From JAHEFU01 sp020440645 (GTDB taxonomy: Bacteria > 4484-113 > JAFGCY01), in the NCBI GenBank assembly GCA_020440645.1, contig JAGRNR010000028.1, forward strand, positions 1 to 50,376: a stretch of DNA of 50,376 nucleotides, read 5' to 3'. Positions 1 through 6,934 of this stretch are shown in pieces; within the stretch, counting starts at the first letter, position 1, and each line of letters begins with the position of its first letter. The notes under the pieces were generated by a model. It made no database searches, was not told the DNA's origin, and saw only the letters and a list, made by a program, of their open reading frames with translations. Made by a program: the position numbers and the translations under genes.

Positions 1-1066
1 GATCGGTGACTACACGGCGATGATCGGCGACCCCACCGGGCAGAGTTCTGAGCGCAAGCGCCTGACCCATGATGATGTGATGGAGATGGCGAAGTTCTAC
101 ACCGGCCAGGCGCACCGCCTGCTGGACCCCGATAAGACTGAAATTCGCTTCAACGGTGAGTGGCTCGGCAGGCTGAGTTTCGCCGAAACGACGGAGATCG
201 CCGCTCAGTTCCCCCTGAGCCAGATCATCTCCCGCCAGGACTTCCGTGACCGGCTCGACAGCGGCGCCGGCGTGCGCCTGCACGAATGCTTCTACTCGCT
301 GATGCAGGGCTACGACGCCTTCGCACTGAACTGCGATGTGCAGGTCGGCGGCTACGACCAGCACTTCAACCTGCTGGCCGGACGCATCCTGCAGAAGTAC
401 TTCGCCGAGCGGCACCACCCGGACAGCGGGGACATCCTCGCCGGCCAGCCGCATCCGCTTGCACAGGAGTACCCCCAGACAGGTACGGCGGTGAAGGGCC
501 CGCATGTGATGCTGACCTTCCCGCTCCTGATGGGCACCGACGGACGCAAGATGTCCAAGAGCTGGGGCAACACGATAGACGTGCTGGAGAAGCCGGAGGA
601 CATGTTCGGCAAGGTGATGCGCATCACCGACGAAATGATCGCGCATTACATCGACATCGCGCTCGAAGGTCCGAAGGATCTCAAGGACGAGTGGAAGTCG
701 AAGATCGAAAGCGAGCCGATGGAAGTGAAGAAGTGGGTGGCAACCTGGATCACGGCGATGTACAACGGCGAGGAGGCAGCGGAAGAAGCGGCCGCACACT
801 TCCAGCGCACCGTGCAGGAGAAAAGCTTTGCCGAGGAGGACATCCCCGAAGTGGCAGTCCCGGCTGAGATGCAGGCCGATGCAAAGCTCGCCGACCTGAT
901 CGTGCACCTCGATGCCGCGCAGTCCAAGAAGGAAGCCCAGCGCCTGATTGAAAGTGGGGCGGTCAAGCTTGACGATGAAGCCGTGACTGACAAGATGGCA
1001 ACGTATGAGCACAAGCCCGGTGTCGTGCTGAAGGTCGGCAAGCGCAAGGTGTTCAGGCTTGTGTAG
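1..1066 (+). CDS. tyrS: Tyrosine--tRNA ligase (5' end outside window)
   Basis: Class I aminoacyl-tRNA synthetase that charges tRNA-Tyr in the cytoplasm. The frame is already open at base 2 (IGDYTAMIGDPTG), so about the last 354 residues are visible and the N-terminal HIGH motif lies upstream. Seen directly: the tyrosine-site stretch VQVGGYDQHFNLLAGR (bases 342-389), the KMSKS loop at 548-562 (GRKMSKSWGN), and a C-terminal S4 RNA-binding domain from about base 880 to the stop. The GGxDQxFNLL form resembles the compact TyrRS subgroup typified by Haemophilus and Helicobacter. Oddity: about 30 extra residues, rich in Pro, His and Gly, lie between RILQKYFAER and the strand before KMSKS, where I recall only a short loop in that subgroup. 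It is convergent with the next gene across a palindromic spacer. Function is near certain; the length of the missing part is unknown. Confidence 0.95.
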   Translation, partial: IGDYTAMIGDPTGQSSERKRLTHDDVMEMAKFYTGQAHRLLDPDKTEIRFNGEWLGRLSFAETTEIAAQFPLSQIISRQDFRDRLDSGAGVRLHECFYSLMQGYDAFALNCDVQVGGYDQHFNLLAGRILQKYFAERHHPDSGDILAGQPHPLAQEYPQTGTAVKGPHVMLTFPLLMGTDGRKMSKSWGNTIDVLEKPEDMFGKVMRITDEMIAHYIDIALEGPKDLKDEWKSKIESEPMEVKKWVATWITAMYNGEEAAEEAAAHFQRTVQEKSFAEEDIPEVAVPAEMQADAKLADLIVHLDAAQSKKEAQRLIESGAVKLDDEAVTDKMATYEHKPGVVLKVGKRKVFRLV

Positions 1067-1121
1067 CGGTGTGTGGCTCTAAGAGCCACATGGCCCTGTC
1101 GGTCTTAAGACCGACACACCG
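1067..1121. terminator. Nested palindrome filling a convergent intergenic gap
   Basis: The whole spacer between two convergent stop codons is self-complementary. A 9-bp inverted repeat (TGTGGCTCT at 1072-1080 with AGAGCCACA at 1082-1090) is followed by a perfect 20-bp palindrome at 1097-1116 centred on CTTAAG. Flanking CGGTG (1067-1071) and CACCG (1117-1121) can close both into a three-way junction. There is no T-tract on either strand. A bidirectional terminator or mRNA 3' stabiliser is the likely role; a dispersed palindromic repeat is the alternative. Confidence 0.7.
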
Positions 1122-1122
1122 A

Positions 1123-2493
1123 CTACTCTTCCAGTGCGCCGTAGCCCTCCGCACCGCAGCCGCATTCGCAGTCGCAGCATTCCTTGCAGTGGCAACCATC
1201 GCAGTCGTTGTCAACCGTGCTGCGGCCGGACCCGCCGCTGCCCAGTTTCCAGCTCAGGCCGATGCCGAGTTCCAGGTTGTCAAGGCTGAGCTGGAACGGC
1301 TGGCCCATGCCCAGCAGGTCATTGAACGGATTGCCGGCTGCTGAGCTGCGGCTGACGGACGGCGAATAGACCGCGCCGGTCAGCAGGCTCAGGTTGTCAG
1401 CGACTTCACCTTCCCAGCCCATCGTGTAATGCCATTCACTGATAGCTGGATAGAGCGGGCTGAGCGTACTGTCCGGCACCGGGGAAGCCGCGTAGTTCAG
1501 GCCGAAGCGCCAGGTGTCGTCGCCGCAGCCCGGGTTGTACTCCGCGCCCAGAGCGTATACATCCTGGTCGCTCCAGTCCATTGCAAGACCAAGCGGCGGT
1601 CCCTGGGAGGGCACGAAGCTGATTGTCTCACCGCTGCCGCTCCACAGCAGCCTGCGGTAGTCCGCCATCCAGGTCCATTCCTCGTCCGCCTCATGCCGGA
1701 TGCCGACACCGTACTGCTCGGGGAACTGGAAGCCTTCGATGCCTGTCTCCGGGATGACAACCCCCGGCGTCGGTGTCAGCGCACCGAAGGCGAGGTCGCC
1801 ACCGCTGATGTCAAGGTGGCTGCGGCTGCGCCAGTAGGCTCCAAGCGTGGTCTGCTCATCTGCACGGTGGGACAGGCCAAGCCGCAGCATATGGCCGGAA
1901 CCGCTCGGACCGTTCAGGCTGTAGCCAAGGGTATCCCCGAGGATGTTGTAGCCCTGGAAGTCCGCGCTGCCGTTGGTGTAATGCAGCGAAGCGCCGATGG
2001 CAGTGTCGTCACTGAGCTTGTAGGCTATGGAAGGGGTGATCACGGCGAAGCGCACCTTGGTGCTGCTGCGGTCCGTGGTCCCGGCCGGGGCACCAAGCAG
2101 GCTCAGGTCGTAGTCCGTCACCCTGAAGGATGAGTTGACGGTGGTGAACACACCAAGGCCCCAGCTCAGGCGGCAGTCCACCGGAGCGGCATAGCCGATA
2201 TTGGGAACTACGTAGTTCTCCTTCTGCCCGATGCCGTTGAGCGCTCCGCTGTAGTCCAGCTGCGACTGCCAGAGCCGGCCGTCGAGGTAGAGCTCGGACT
2301 CCCGCAGCCAGGCCAGTGCGGCCGGGTTGCCCATCATCGAACCGACCTCGCCCTCGGCACCGATGAAGGTGCCACCGCGGCCCAGTTCGCGGATAGTGGT
2401 GCCGATGTCCTCGATGCCATTGCCGGCCAGTGCCGGTGTTGCCAGCAGCGCGGCCATAGCCGCCCCGATCAGGCTGCCTCGCAGTGCAGTCAT
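1123..2493 (-). CDS. FadL/OmpP1-like outer-membrane barrel with Cys-rich tail
   Basis: Predicted outer-membrane beta-barrel of the OmpP1/FadL/TodX type, a family that passes hydrophobic compounds such as long-chain fatty acids through the outer membrane. The start at 2493 is chosen because GGAGG lies eight bases upstream and it opens directly into a signal peptide (MTALRGSLIGAAMAALLATPALA); an upstream in-frame start would add 13 unlikely residues. The mature N-terminus (GIEDIGTTIRELGRGGTFIG, then MGNPAALAWL) matches the family's plug-like start with its conserved NPA-L segment. Alternating amphipathic strands follow, and the barrel ends near LELGIGLSWKLG. After the last strand come about 40 further residues with eight cysteines in 18 positions (CDGCHCKECCDCECGC), unlike any FadL I know. 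456 residues, close to family size. Substrate unknown. Confidence 0.75.
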   Translation of the reverse strand: MTALRGSLIGAAMAALLATPALAGNGIEDIGTTIRELGRGGTFIGAEGEVGSMMGNPAALAWLRESELYLDGRLWQSQLDYSGALNGIGQKENYVVPNIGYAAPVDCRLSWGLGVFTTVNSSFRVTDYDLSLLGAPAGTTDRSSTKVRFAVITPSIAYKLSDDTAIGASLHYTNGSADFQGYNILGDTLGYSLNGPSGSGHMLRLGLSHRADEQTTLGAYWRSRSHLDISGGDLAFGALTPTPGVVIPETGIEGFQFPEQYGVGIRHEADEEWTWMADYRRLLWSGSGETISFVPSQGPPLGLAMDWSDQDVYALGAEYNPGCGDDTWRFGLNYAASPVPDSTLSPLYPAISEWHYTMGWEGEVADNLSLLTGAVYSPSVSRSSAAGNPFNDLLGMGQPFQLSLDNLELGIGLSWKLGSGGSGRSTVDNDCDGCHCKECCDCECGCGAEGYGALEE

Positions 2494-2565
2494 GTGCGCC
2501 TCCGTTCTTCCTCTTGTGCCGCAATGCGACACTCCCTGTCCTGATTTTAGGCCAGATCAGCCATT

Positions 2566-3483
2566 TCAGGCAAGCAGCATGGCAGCGCCGGCCACCACCA
2601 TCGCCGAAGGCAGCCAGCGGGCCCGGGTCTGTTCACCGAACCATAGGCCACCGAGTGCGATCGCAATGAACACCCCGAGCTGGGTAACGGGTTCGATCAC
2701 ACTGGGCGGGAAGTAGTCCAACGCATACAGGAGCATCAGGAAAGCCCCCTGCCCGAAGATTGTAAGCACGAGCAGGATGCCCCAGCGATCGCGGGCCAGT
2801 GCACCTAAGGCTGCCAGCGATGAAGGCCGGCCCTTTGCGCTGCCGATGGCCAGCAGCACAAGCCCGATCAGCACCGTCGGCAGGTTGACAACTAGCGCAT
2901 ACAGCACGGCATGGGCCTCGGGTGCCATCGTGCGGTCAAAGAAGCGCACCAGCGCGAATGCCGTGGCATTGATGAGCATCAGCACCGCCCCCGGCTGGCG
3001 CAGCAGCCAGCGCGGGTCATAGCGTTGCCAGAAACTGATCCGGCCCTCCAGCACGACAGGTGCAGGCGTGAGGAATGCCACTCCGGCTGTCACCAGCAGT
3101 ACACCCGCCAGCGGCAGCAGCGCCAGCCGGGCGAAGCCGGCCGCCACGTCGATGGCGTACATCAGCACGAAGCAGGAGGCGAACAACGGGGTCAGCAGGC
3201 TGACCTCGCCCACGCGCATTGCGGCGATGAAGGCGAAGAAGCAGGCTGCATTCAGCAGCCCGGGAATCACGGCGAGTGGCAGCCAGCTAAGCAGGTTGGC
3301 AGCAAGGGCCGGGTCCTGCATGTACTGCCAGGCCAGTACGGCGAGGAACATCAGCTCGCCAGCTCCGACGTACAGCACCACGGTGGCAACGCTGTCCCGC
3401 TCCACACCGAGCCGCTTGACCAGCGGGCGCTCGAGGCCCATGCCGATCACACGCGCCAGCAGGTAGGCATAGCCGGGGTTCAT
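2566..3483 (-). CDS. EamA/DMT-family transporter
   Basis: Ten-helix inner-membrane protein of the drug/metabolite transporter (EamA) superfamily. Two homologous halves of about five helices each are visible: residues 1-140 (including LNAACFFAFIAAMRVGEVSLLTPL) and 160-305 (including LLYALDYFPPSVIEPVTQLG). These carry the small-residue helix and the closing phrase GLWFGEQTRARWLPSAMVVAGAAMLLA typical of the family. The start has no Shine-Dalgarno sequence; a TATAAT box (minus strand, 3493-3498) sits nine bases upstream, so the mRNA may have almost no leader. Members export amino acids, nucleotides or small metabolites, and the substrate cannot be read from sequence. The FadL-like gene follows 72 bases downstream on the same strand. 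Confidence 0.8.
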   Translation of the reverse strand: MNPGYAYLLARVIGMGLERPLVKRLGVERDSVATVVLYVGAGELMFLAVLAWQYMQDPALAANLLSWLPLAVIPGLLNAACFFAFIAAMRVGEVSLLTPLFASCFVLMYAIDVAAGFARLALLPLAGVLLVTAGVAFLTPAPVVLEGRISFWQRYDPRWLLRQPGAVLMLINATAFALVRFFDRTMAPEAHAVLYALVVNLPTVLIGLVLLAIGSAKGRPSSLAALGALARDRWGILLVLTIFGQGAFLMLLYALDYFPPSVIEPVTQLGVFIAIALGGLWFGEQTRARWLPSAMVVAGAAMLLA

Positions 3484-3498
3484 GGAAGGCCAATTATA
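3484..3498 (-). promoter_or_regulatory. Putative -10 box close to the EamA start
   Basis: Minus-strand TATAAT at 3493-3498 ends nine bases before the ATG and there is no Shine-Dalgarno sequence between them. This fits a leaderless or nearly leaderless transcript; no convincing -35 element is visible. Confidence 0.5.
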
Positions 3499-3501
3499 TG
3501 G

Positions 3502-3879
3502 TCAGGGGATGTCCAGTGGGTTGGGATACATGATGCAGGAGGCGAGATACGGGAACCAGGGAAATGCACCCCAGAGGAATCCAGCAATGGCCAGCTGCTT
3601 CCTCGTATTCTCCGGGGGCCTGAGGAAGTAGCCTGTGGCAAGGTGCATTGCCAGCGCCGCGGATATGCAGGACACTGGCAGCGGGCCGGGGTCAATGTCA
3701 CCAATCCTCGCACTGGAGCAGGCAGGCAGGAACAGATAAAGCAGCAGGATGCCAATCACACCGTACAGGAGAATCACGGAAATGCAGGCCTGTAGGATCT
3801 CAAACACCCCGTCGAGGTCAAGCTGTTCCGGTGGGCCTATGCGCCAGATCAGGTATGGCAGGAACAATAGCCATGCCAT
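3502..3879 (-). CDS. Hypothetical small membrane protein
   Basis: Unrecognised 125-residue membrane protein. The start at 3879 is preferred over one 11 codons upstream because GGAG lies six bases before it and it leads straight into a hydrophobic segment (MAWLLFLPYLIWRIG). Further hydrophobic segments are at about residues 25-50 (ILQACISVILLYGVIGILLLYLFL), 65-80 and 95-115, so three or four membrane spans are likely. A short polar loop (PPENTRKQ) separates the last two. It ends 18 bases before the EamA gene on the same strand, so the two may be co-transcribed, but that transporter also has its own -10 box. No family assignment. Confidence 0.6.
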   Translation of the reverse strand: MAWLLFLPYLIWRIGPPEQLDLDGVFEILQACISVILLYGVIGILLLYLFLPACSSARIGDIDPGPLPVSCISAALAMHLATGYFLRPPENTRKQLAIAGFLWGAFPWFPYLASCIMYPNPLDIP

Positions 3880-4016
3880 GATGTACTCCGGATAGAGGGG
3901 CACGCCCAGCATGCGGGTTGGACTCGTGACAGGCCAGCAGGTTCACCTCTGCAATGTTTGTACTAGATTGACGAGGAAAGTACACAGGTAATAATGATTG
4001 GTAGCGGGAGCCGGGC

Positions 4017-4991
4017 ATGGACTTCTACAACTTCTTTAGCTTCAGTGCGAAGAAAGCGCTCTACCAGGCCAGTGAGATCTGCGTCCAGTTCAGCAACCAG
4101 TACCTCGAACCGGAGCACATCTTTTACTCCATCCTCAATCTGCGTTCAAGCTCGGCGGTACAGGTGATGCACGAGCTGAATGTCAACCTGCCCAAGCTGA
4201 CATACAGCCTGGAAGCCTACCTGTATGAGCATTCCGGCAAGTACAGCGGCAGCGCTTCCTTCTCAACCCGCACACTGGCCCTGCTGGACCTGGCATTCAA
4301 GGAAGTGAAGCGCCACCACCACCGGGAGATCTGTACCACCCACCTGCTTATCGCTCTCTCACAGGAGCGCAGCCAGTTCCTGCGCAGCCTGTTCGCGGAG
4401 TATGCCCTCGACCAGAAGCGGATCCGCGACATGTTCATGGTGCACCTGAAGGGCTACAGCCAGGAAAGCGCAAATGGCATGGAGGAGCCCCGGCGCAGCA
4501 TTCCACCTGGCAGGGTCAGTAACCCGGTCCGGCTGTCGGACTTCGTGATGTCCCAGCATTGCCAGAAGGTGTTCGCCAGAGCGGCGTACATCTGCTTCAA
4601 TGCCGGCAGCTCCACGCTTGAGCCGCTGCACCTGTTCCTGGCAATGCTCAGGAGGGTTGATTCCAGCGCCTATCGGATCCTGCAGGACCTGGGCTTTGAC
4701 AACGAAGGGACCATCCTGGCGCTGGAGGGCCTGCTGCAGGAGCTGCCTGTCGAGCAGCTTGACAACCAGGGCATCAGCGACAACTGCCAGCTGCTGCTGG
4801 ACCGTGCCCAGGAGCTGCAGCACCAGCTGCGCCAGCGTGAACTGCTGACCGCGCACATCCTGCTGGAGATGATCCGCGATCCGAGCCCCGACCTGCAGCC
4901 ACTGCTCGGTGAATCCAAGATCGAGTTCCGTGAGGCCCTGAAGGCCTTCCTGCACTACCTGCTGGACGACCAGTTCATGAAGCCGGAATAG
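4017..4991 (+). CDS. Stand-alone double Clp_N (Clp R) domain protein
   Basis: 324-residue protein made only of two ClpA/ClpC-type N-terminal (Clp R) domains. In Clp ATPases these domains bind adaptors and substrates. Domain 1 spans about residues 3-145 (FSFSAKKALYQASEICVQFS, then LEPEHIFYSIL and HREICTTHLLIALSQE). Domain 2 spans about 170-320 (MSQHCQKVFARAAYICFNAG, LEPLHLFLAMLR, RELLTAHILLEMIRD). There is no Walker A or B motif and no AAA+ module, so it cannot unfold proteins by itself. Related small Clp N-like proteins (ClpS1/ClpT in plastids and cyanobacteria) attach to Clp proteases, so an adaptor or regulator of a Clp complex is inferred. GGGAG eight bases upstream supports the ATG. It is convergent with the next gene. 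Confidence 0.8.
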   Translation: MDFYNFFSFSAKKALYQASEICVQFSNQYLEPEHIFYSILNLRSSSAVQVMHELNVNLPKLTYSLEAYLYEHSGKYSGSASFSTRTLALLDLAFKEVKRHHHREICTTHLLIALSQERSQFLRSLFAEYALDQKRIRDMFMVHLKGYSQESANGMEEPRRSIPPGRVSNPVRLSDFVMSQHCQKVFARAAYICFNAGSSTLEPLHLFLAMLRRVDSSAYRILQDLGFDNEGTILALEGLLQELPVEQLDNQGISDNCQLLLDRAQELQHQLRQRELLTAHILLEMIRDPSPDLQPLLGESKIEFREALKAFLHYLLDDQFMKPE

Positions 4992-5009
4992 GCCGGCTCA
5001 GATCCGGCC
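4991..5009. terminator. Hairpin overlapping two convergent stop codons
   Basis: GGCCGG (4991-4996) and CCGGCC (5004-5009) form a 6-bp stem with a 7-base loop. It covers the end of the Clp_N gene stop on the plus strand and the stop of the zinc-ribbon gene on the minus strand, which are six bases apart. It lacks a T-tract, so a compact bidirectional terminator is only a suggestion. Confidence 0.45.
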
Positions 5010-5753
5010 GAGCTGGCGGTCCTCATGGAAAATGTGCCAGCAGCACAGGGCCCACAGGCCGCCGTTCAGGCACAGCCAGACCCAGCCACCAGGCGCGGAT
5101 AGCAGGACAAACGAACGGCGGCCCAGCAGCATGATGCGCTCGGCGTGCGGATACACGGCGTAAAGCTCTGACGCGAATCCACGGTAGCCGGCCAGTGCAA
5201 TTGCCAGGCAGGCCAGCGCGGCGATCCCGCAGGCCAGCATCAGGATCCGGCGGAACTGTGCGCTGTTATGCAGTACAGCGCCAACTGCAGCCGCGCACAA
5301 CAACAGTGGCAACCAGTAGAACAGGCCCGGGTTACCCCAGGTGTAGGACAGGGGCTGCGGGTCCGCCACCAGCAAGGTCGGCAGGTAGTAGTAGATGATT
5401 GCCAGTGCCAGCAGCACCCACATCGCAAATCGCTCGATTGCCAGGCTGCCAGCCAGTTCCAGGTCCATGAATTCCGAGGAACTTGGGGTGGAAGAGACCC
5501 TGGCTGGAGCAAGCATCGATTCCCGCATGCGCTTGATGAAGCCGGGCAGCTGCTGGTTCTCCAGGTTGGTGCGCTCGCGCTGCACGGTACTGGCCCTGCG
5601 GATGACACGGCCGCAACCCGGGCACTTCAGGTAGGTCAGGTAGACCTCCATGTGCTTGCGGCACTTCGGGCACTTCTCCTCACCGCGCCGCCGGGGAGCG
5701 TTGCGCCCGGAATAAGGCCATCCCCCGTCTGATCCCCAGCCTGTCGTAGGCAT
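4998..5753 (-). CDS. Zinc-ribbon membrane protein, unknown function
   Basis: 251-residue protein with a cytoplasmic zinc ribbon at residues 28-47 (CPKC...CPGC, spacing CX2C-X12-CX2C). A charged linker follows, then four predicted membrane spans: about residues 110-132 (FAMWVLLALAIIYYYLPTLL), 145-165 (LFYWLPLLLCAAAVGAVL), 172-195 (ILMLACGIAALACLAIALAG) and 225-245. Such zinc-ribbon plus membrane proteins are common and mostly uncharacterised. The start has no Shine-Dalgarno sequence; instead TAGAAT sits exactly six bases before the ATG. I make no functional claim beyond metal binding and membrane location. Confidence 0.7.
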   Translation of the reverse strand: MPTTGWGSDGGWPYSGRNAPRRRGEEKCPKCRKHMEVYLTYLKCPGCGRVIRRASTVQRERTNLENQQLPGFIKRMRESMLAPARVSSTPSSSEFMDLELAGSLAIERFAMWVLLALAIIYYYLPTLLVADPQPLSYTWGNPGLFYWLPLLLCAAAVGAVLHNSAQFRRILMLACGIAALACLAIALAGYRGFASELYAVYPHAERIMLLGRRSFVLLSAPGGWVWLCLNGGLWALCCWHIFHEDRQLGRI

Positions 5754-5765
5754 GGCTAGATTCTA
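5754..5765 (-). promoter_or_regulatory. TAnnnT box six bases before start (leaderless pattern)
   Basis: Minus strand: TAGAAT (5760-5765), then CTAGCC, then the ATG of the zinc-ribbon gene. If it is a -10 box, transcription would start at or next to the A of ATG. No -35 match is seen. Confidence 0.55.
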
Positions 5766-5785
5766 TCCTGTCGGGCCTATGGGGG

Positions 5786-6190
5786 CTAGTACTCAATCAG
5801 CCTTGGCAACGACTTCGCCTGGCTGATCCAGTCAGAGACCTGGTAGGGGTCCGGCAGTTCGATGACGATCTGGCTGCGTTCATTGCTGCGCTCCAGCAGT
5901 TCCAGCAATTCCGCTTCATCAAATTCCGCCAGCTGCTGCAGGCCGCCGACACCCGCCGCCTCGATCAGGTCCGCGAATTCCTCGGACAGATTGTCGATGG
6001 TCTCCAGCTCCGCGCGCTGGGCCCAGCCCAGCAGCAGGTTCTCGCTGATCCCGGTGCGCCGGCCGAGCTCGATGCGGCCGGCCGCGGTGCGGCAGGCTGC
6101 CAGCAGGGCTTCGACTGTCTCCACTCCGGCATCCTCCAGCCTGTCAACGTAGCTGCTGCCGATCTGCTCTATTTCAGTTAGCCTCGTCAT
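5786..6190 (-). CDS. DUF4332 helix-hairpin-helix protein
   Basis: 134-residue protein matching DUF4332, a family of tandem helix-hairpin-helix (HhH) units of unknown role found free-standing or fused to other domains. Seen: the opening IEQIGSSYVDRLEDAGVETVEALLAA, the second HhH (IDNLSEEFADLIEAAGVGGLQQLAEF), and the diagnostic C-terminal phrase VSDWISQAKSLPRLIEY. The protein fills one family unit completely. HhH motifs usually contact DNA backbone non-specifically, so nucleic-acid binding is plausible but unproven. The start (6190) has only a weak purine run upstream (GGGACGAGAG). The zinc-ribbon gene lies 32 bases downstream on the same strand. Confidence 0.85.
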   Translation of the reverse strand: MTRLTEIEQIGSSYVDRLEDAGVETVEALLAACRTAAGRIELGRRTGISENLLLGWAQRAELETIDNLSEEFADLIEAAGVGGLQQLAEFDEAELLELLERSNERSQIVIELPDPYQVSDWISQAKSLPRLIEY

Positions 6191-6240
6191 CTCTCGTCCC
6201 TGTGAGATCTGGTCTGTCCGACTGCACGGACCCTGTGATT

Positions 6241-6259
6241 CCCCCGGGCTGGCCGGGGG
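6241..6259. repeat. GC-rich hairpin
   Basis: CCCCCGG (6241-6247) and CCGGGGG (6253-6259) form a 7-bp stem with a 5-base loop, between the DUF4332 gene and the terminator of the Cys-rich gene upstream of it. No T-tract follows. It may be a second termination or mRNA-stability element. Confidence 0.4.
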
Positions 6260-6287
6260 ACTGACCCTTGCGATCCCCCTGATATGG

Positions 6288-6316
6288 AAAAGGCGACCGG
6301 GGATTCCCCGGCCGCC
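6288..6316 (-). terminator. Rho-independent terminator after Cys-rich gene
   Basis: On the minus strand a long stem (GGCGGCCGGGGA with TCCCCGGTCGCC, one G-T pair, tiny loop) is followed by TTTT at 6291-6288. It lies 26 bases after the stop of the Cys-rich gene at 6342-6860, so the DUF4332 gene downstream probably has its own promoter. Confidence 0.75.
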
Positions 6317-6341
6317 CTATTCAGTCGATGCTGGTCAGCGA

Positions 6342-6860
6342 CTACGCCTTCTGGCGGCTGAGGCCATCGCGGGCCCACTCACCCTCGGCGCCACGGTTGG
6401 CATCGGGGTAGTTCTCAACCTTCTTGGGGCAGCACTCGCACTTGTCCTTGCAGCCGCACTTCTTCTCACAGCCGCACTTCGGCTTCTCGCAGCCGCACTT
6501 CTTCTCGCTACCGCACTTGGGCTTGGAGCAGCCGCACTTCTTCTCGCAACCGCACTTGGGCTTGGAGCAACCGCACTTCTTCTCACAGCCACACTTGGGC
6601 TTGGAGCAGCCGCACTTGCTCTTGCAGCCACAGCCGCAGTTGGCGCCGTGGTCCATCTTCATGTCAGCCTTGGCAGCGTGCTCGCCTTCCATGCCGCACT
6701 TGCCACAGTGGGCAACCTCAAAGCTGACGGCACCGACCTGCATGTTGACGGCCACGATGGCATTGTCAACCGCGCTGGAAACAGTGCTTGCGGAAGCGGA
6801 ACCGAGCAGGGCGAAAACCGCCACCGCTGCCAGGAAGCTGCTGATCACAAACTTCTTCAT
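6342..6860 (-). CDS. Exported Cys/Lys-repeat protein (metallothionein-like)
   Basis: 172-residue exported protein of unrecognised family. Signal peptide at residues 1-24 (MKKFVISSFLAAVAVFALLG, cut after ASA). A His/Met/Cys segment follows at about 50-75 (HCGKCGMEGEHAAKADMKMD), then a block of about 70 residues built from the repeat KCGC-(S/E)KPKCGC-EK, and a polar tail (YPDANRGAEGEWARDG). I count 25 cysteines, nearly all in CxC pairs separated by lysines; one repeat has lost its second Cys (KCGS). The block ends in CECCPKKV, matching CDCCVQKV of the neighbour at 6935-7630, so the two are paralogous. Dense CxC with Lys and no aromatic residues is how metallothioneins bind Zn, Cu or Cd thiolate clusters; metal binding in the periplasm or outside is inferred. 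GGGAGG nine bases upstream supports the start. Confidence 0.7.
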   Translation of the reverse strand: MKKFVISSFLAAVAVFALLGSASASTVSSAVDNAIVAVNMQVGAVSFEVAHCGKCGMEGEHAAKADMKMDHGANCGCGCKSKCGCSKPKCGCEKKCGCSKPKCGCEKKCGCSKPKCGSEKKCGCEKPKCGCEKKCGCKDKCECCPKKVENYPDANRGAEGEWARDGLSRQKA

Positions 6861-6934
6861 CTTCTAACCCTCCCGGATTTCTCCGTCTGTATGTTTCTTT
6901 GCCTTGCTACTTATCGATATCCGGCGCGCCAGGC

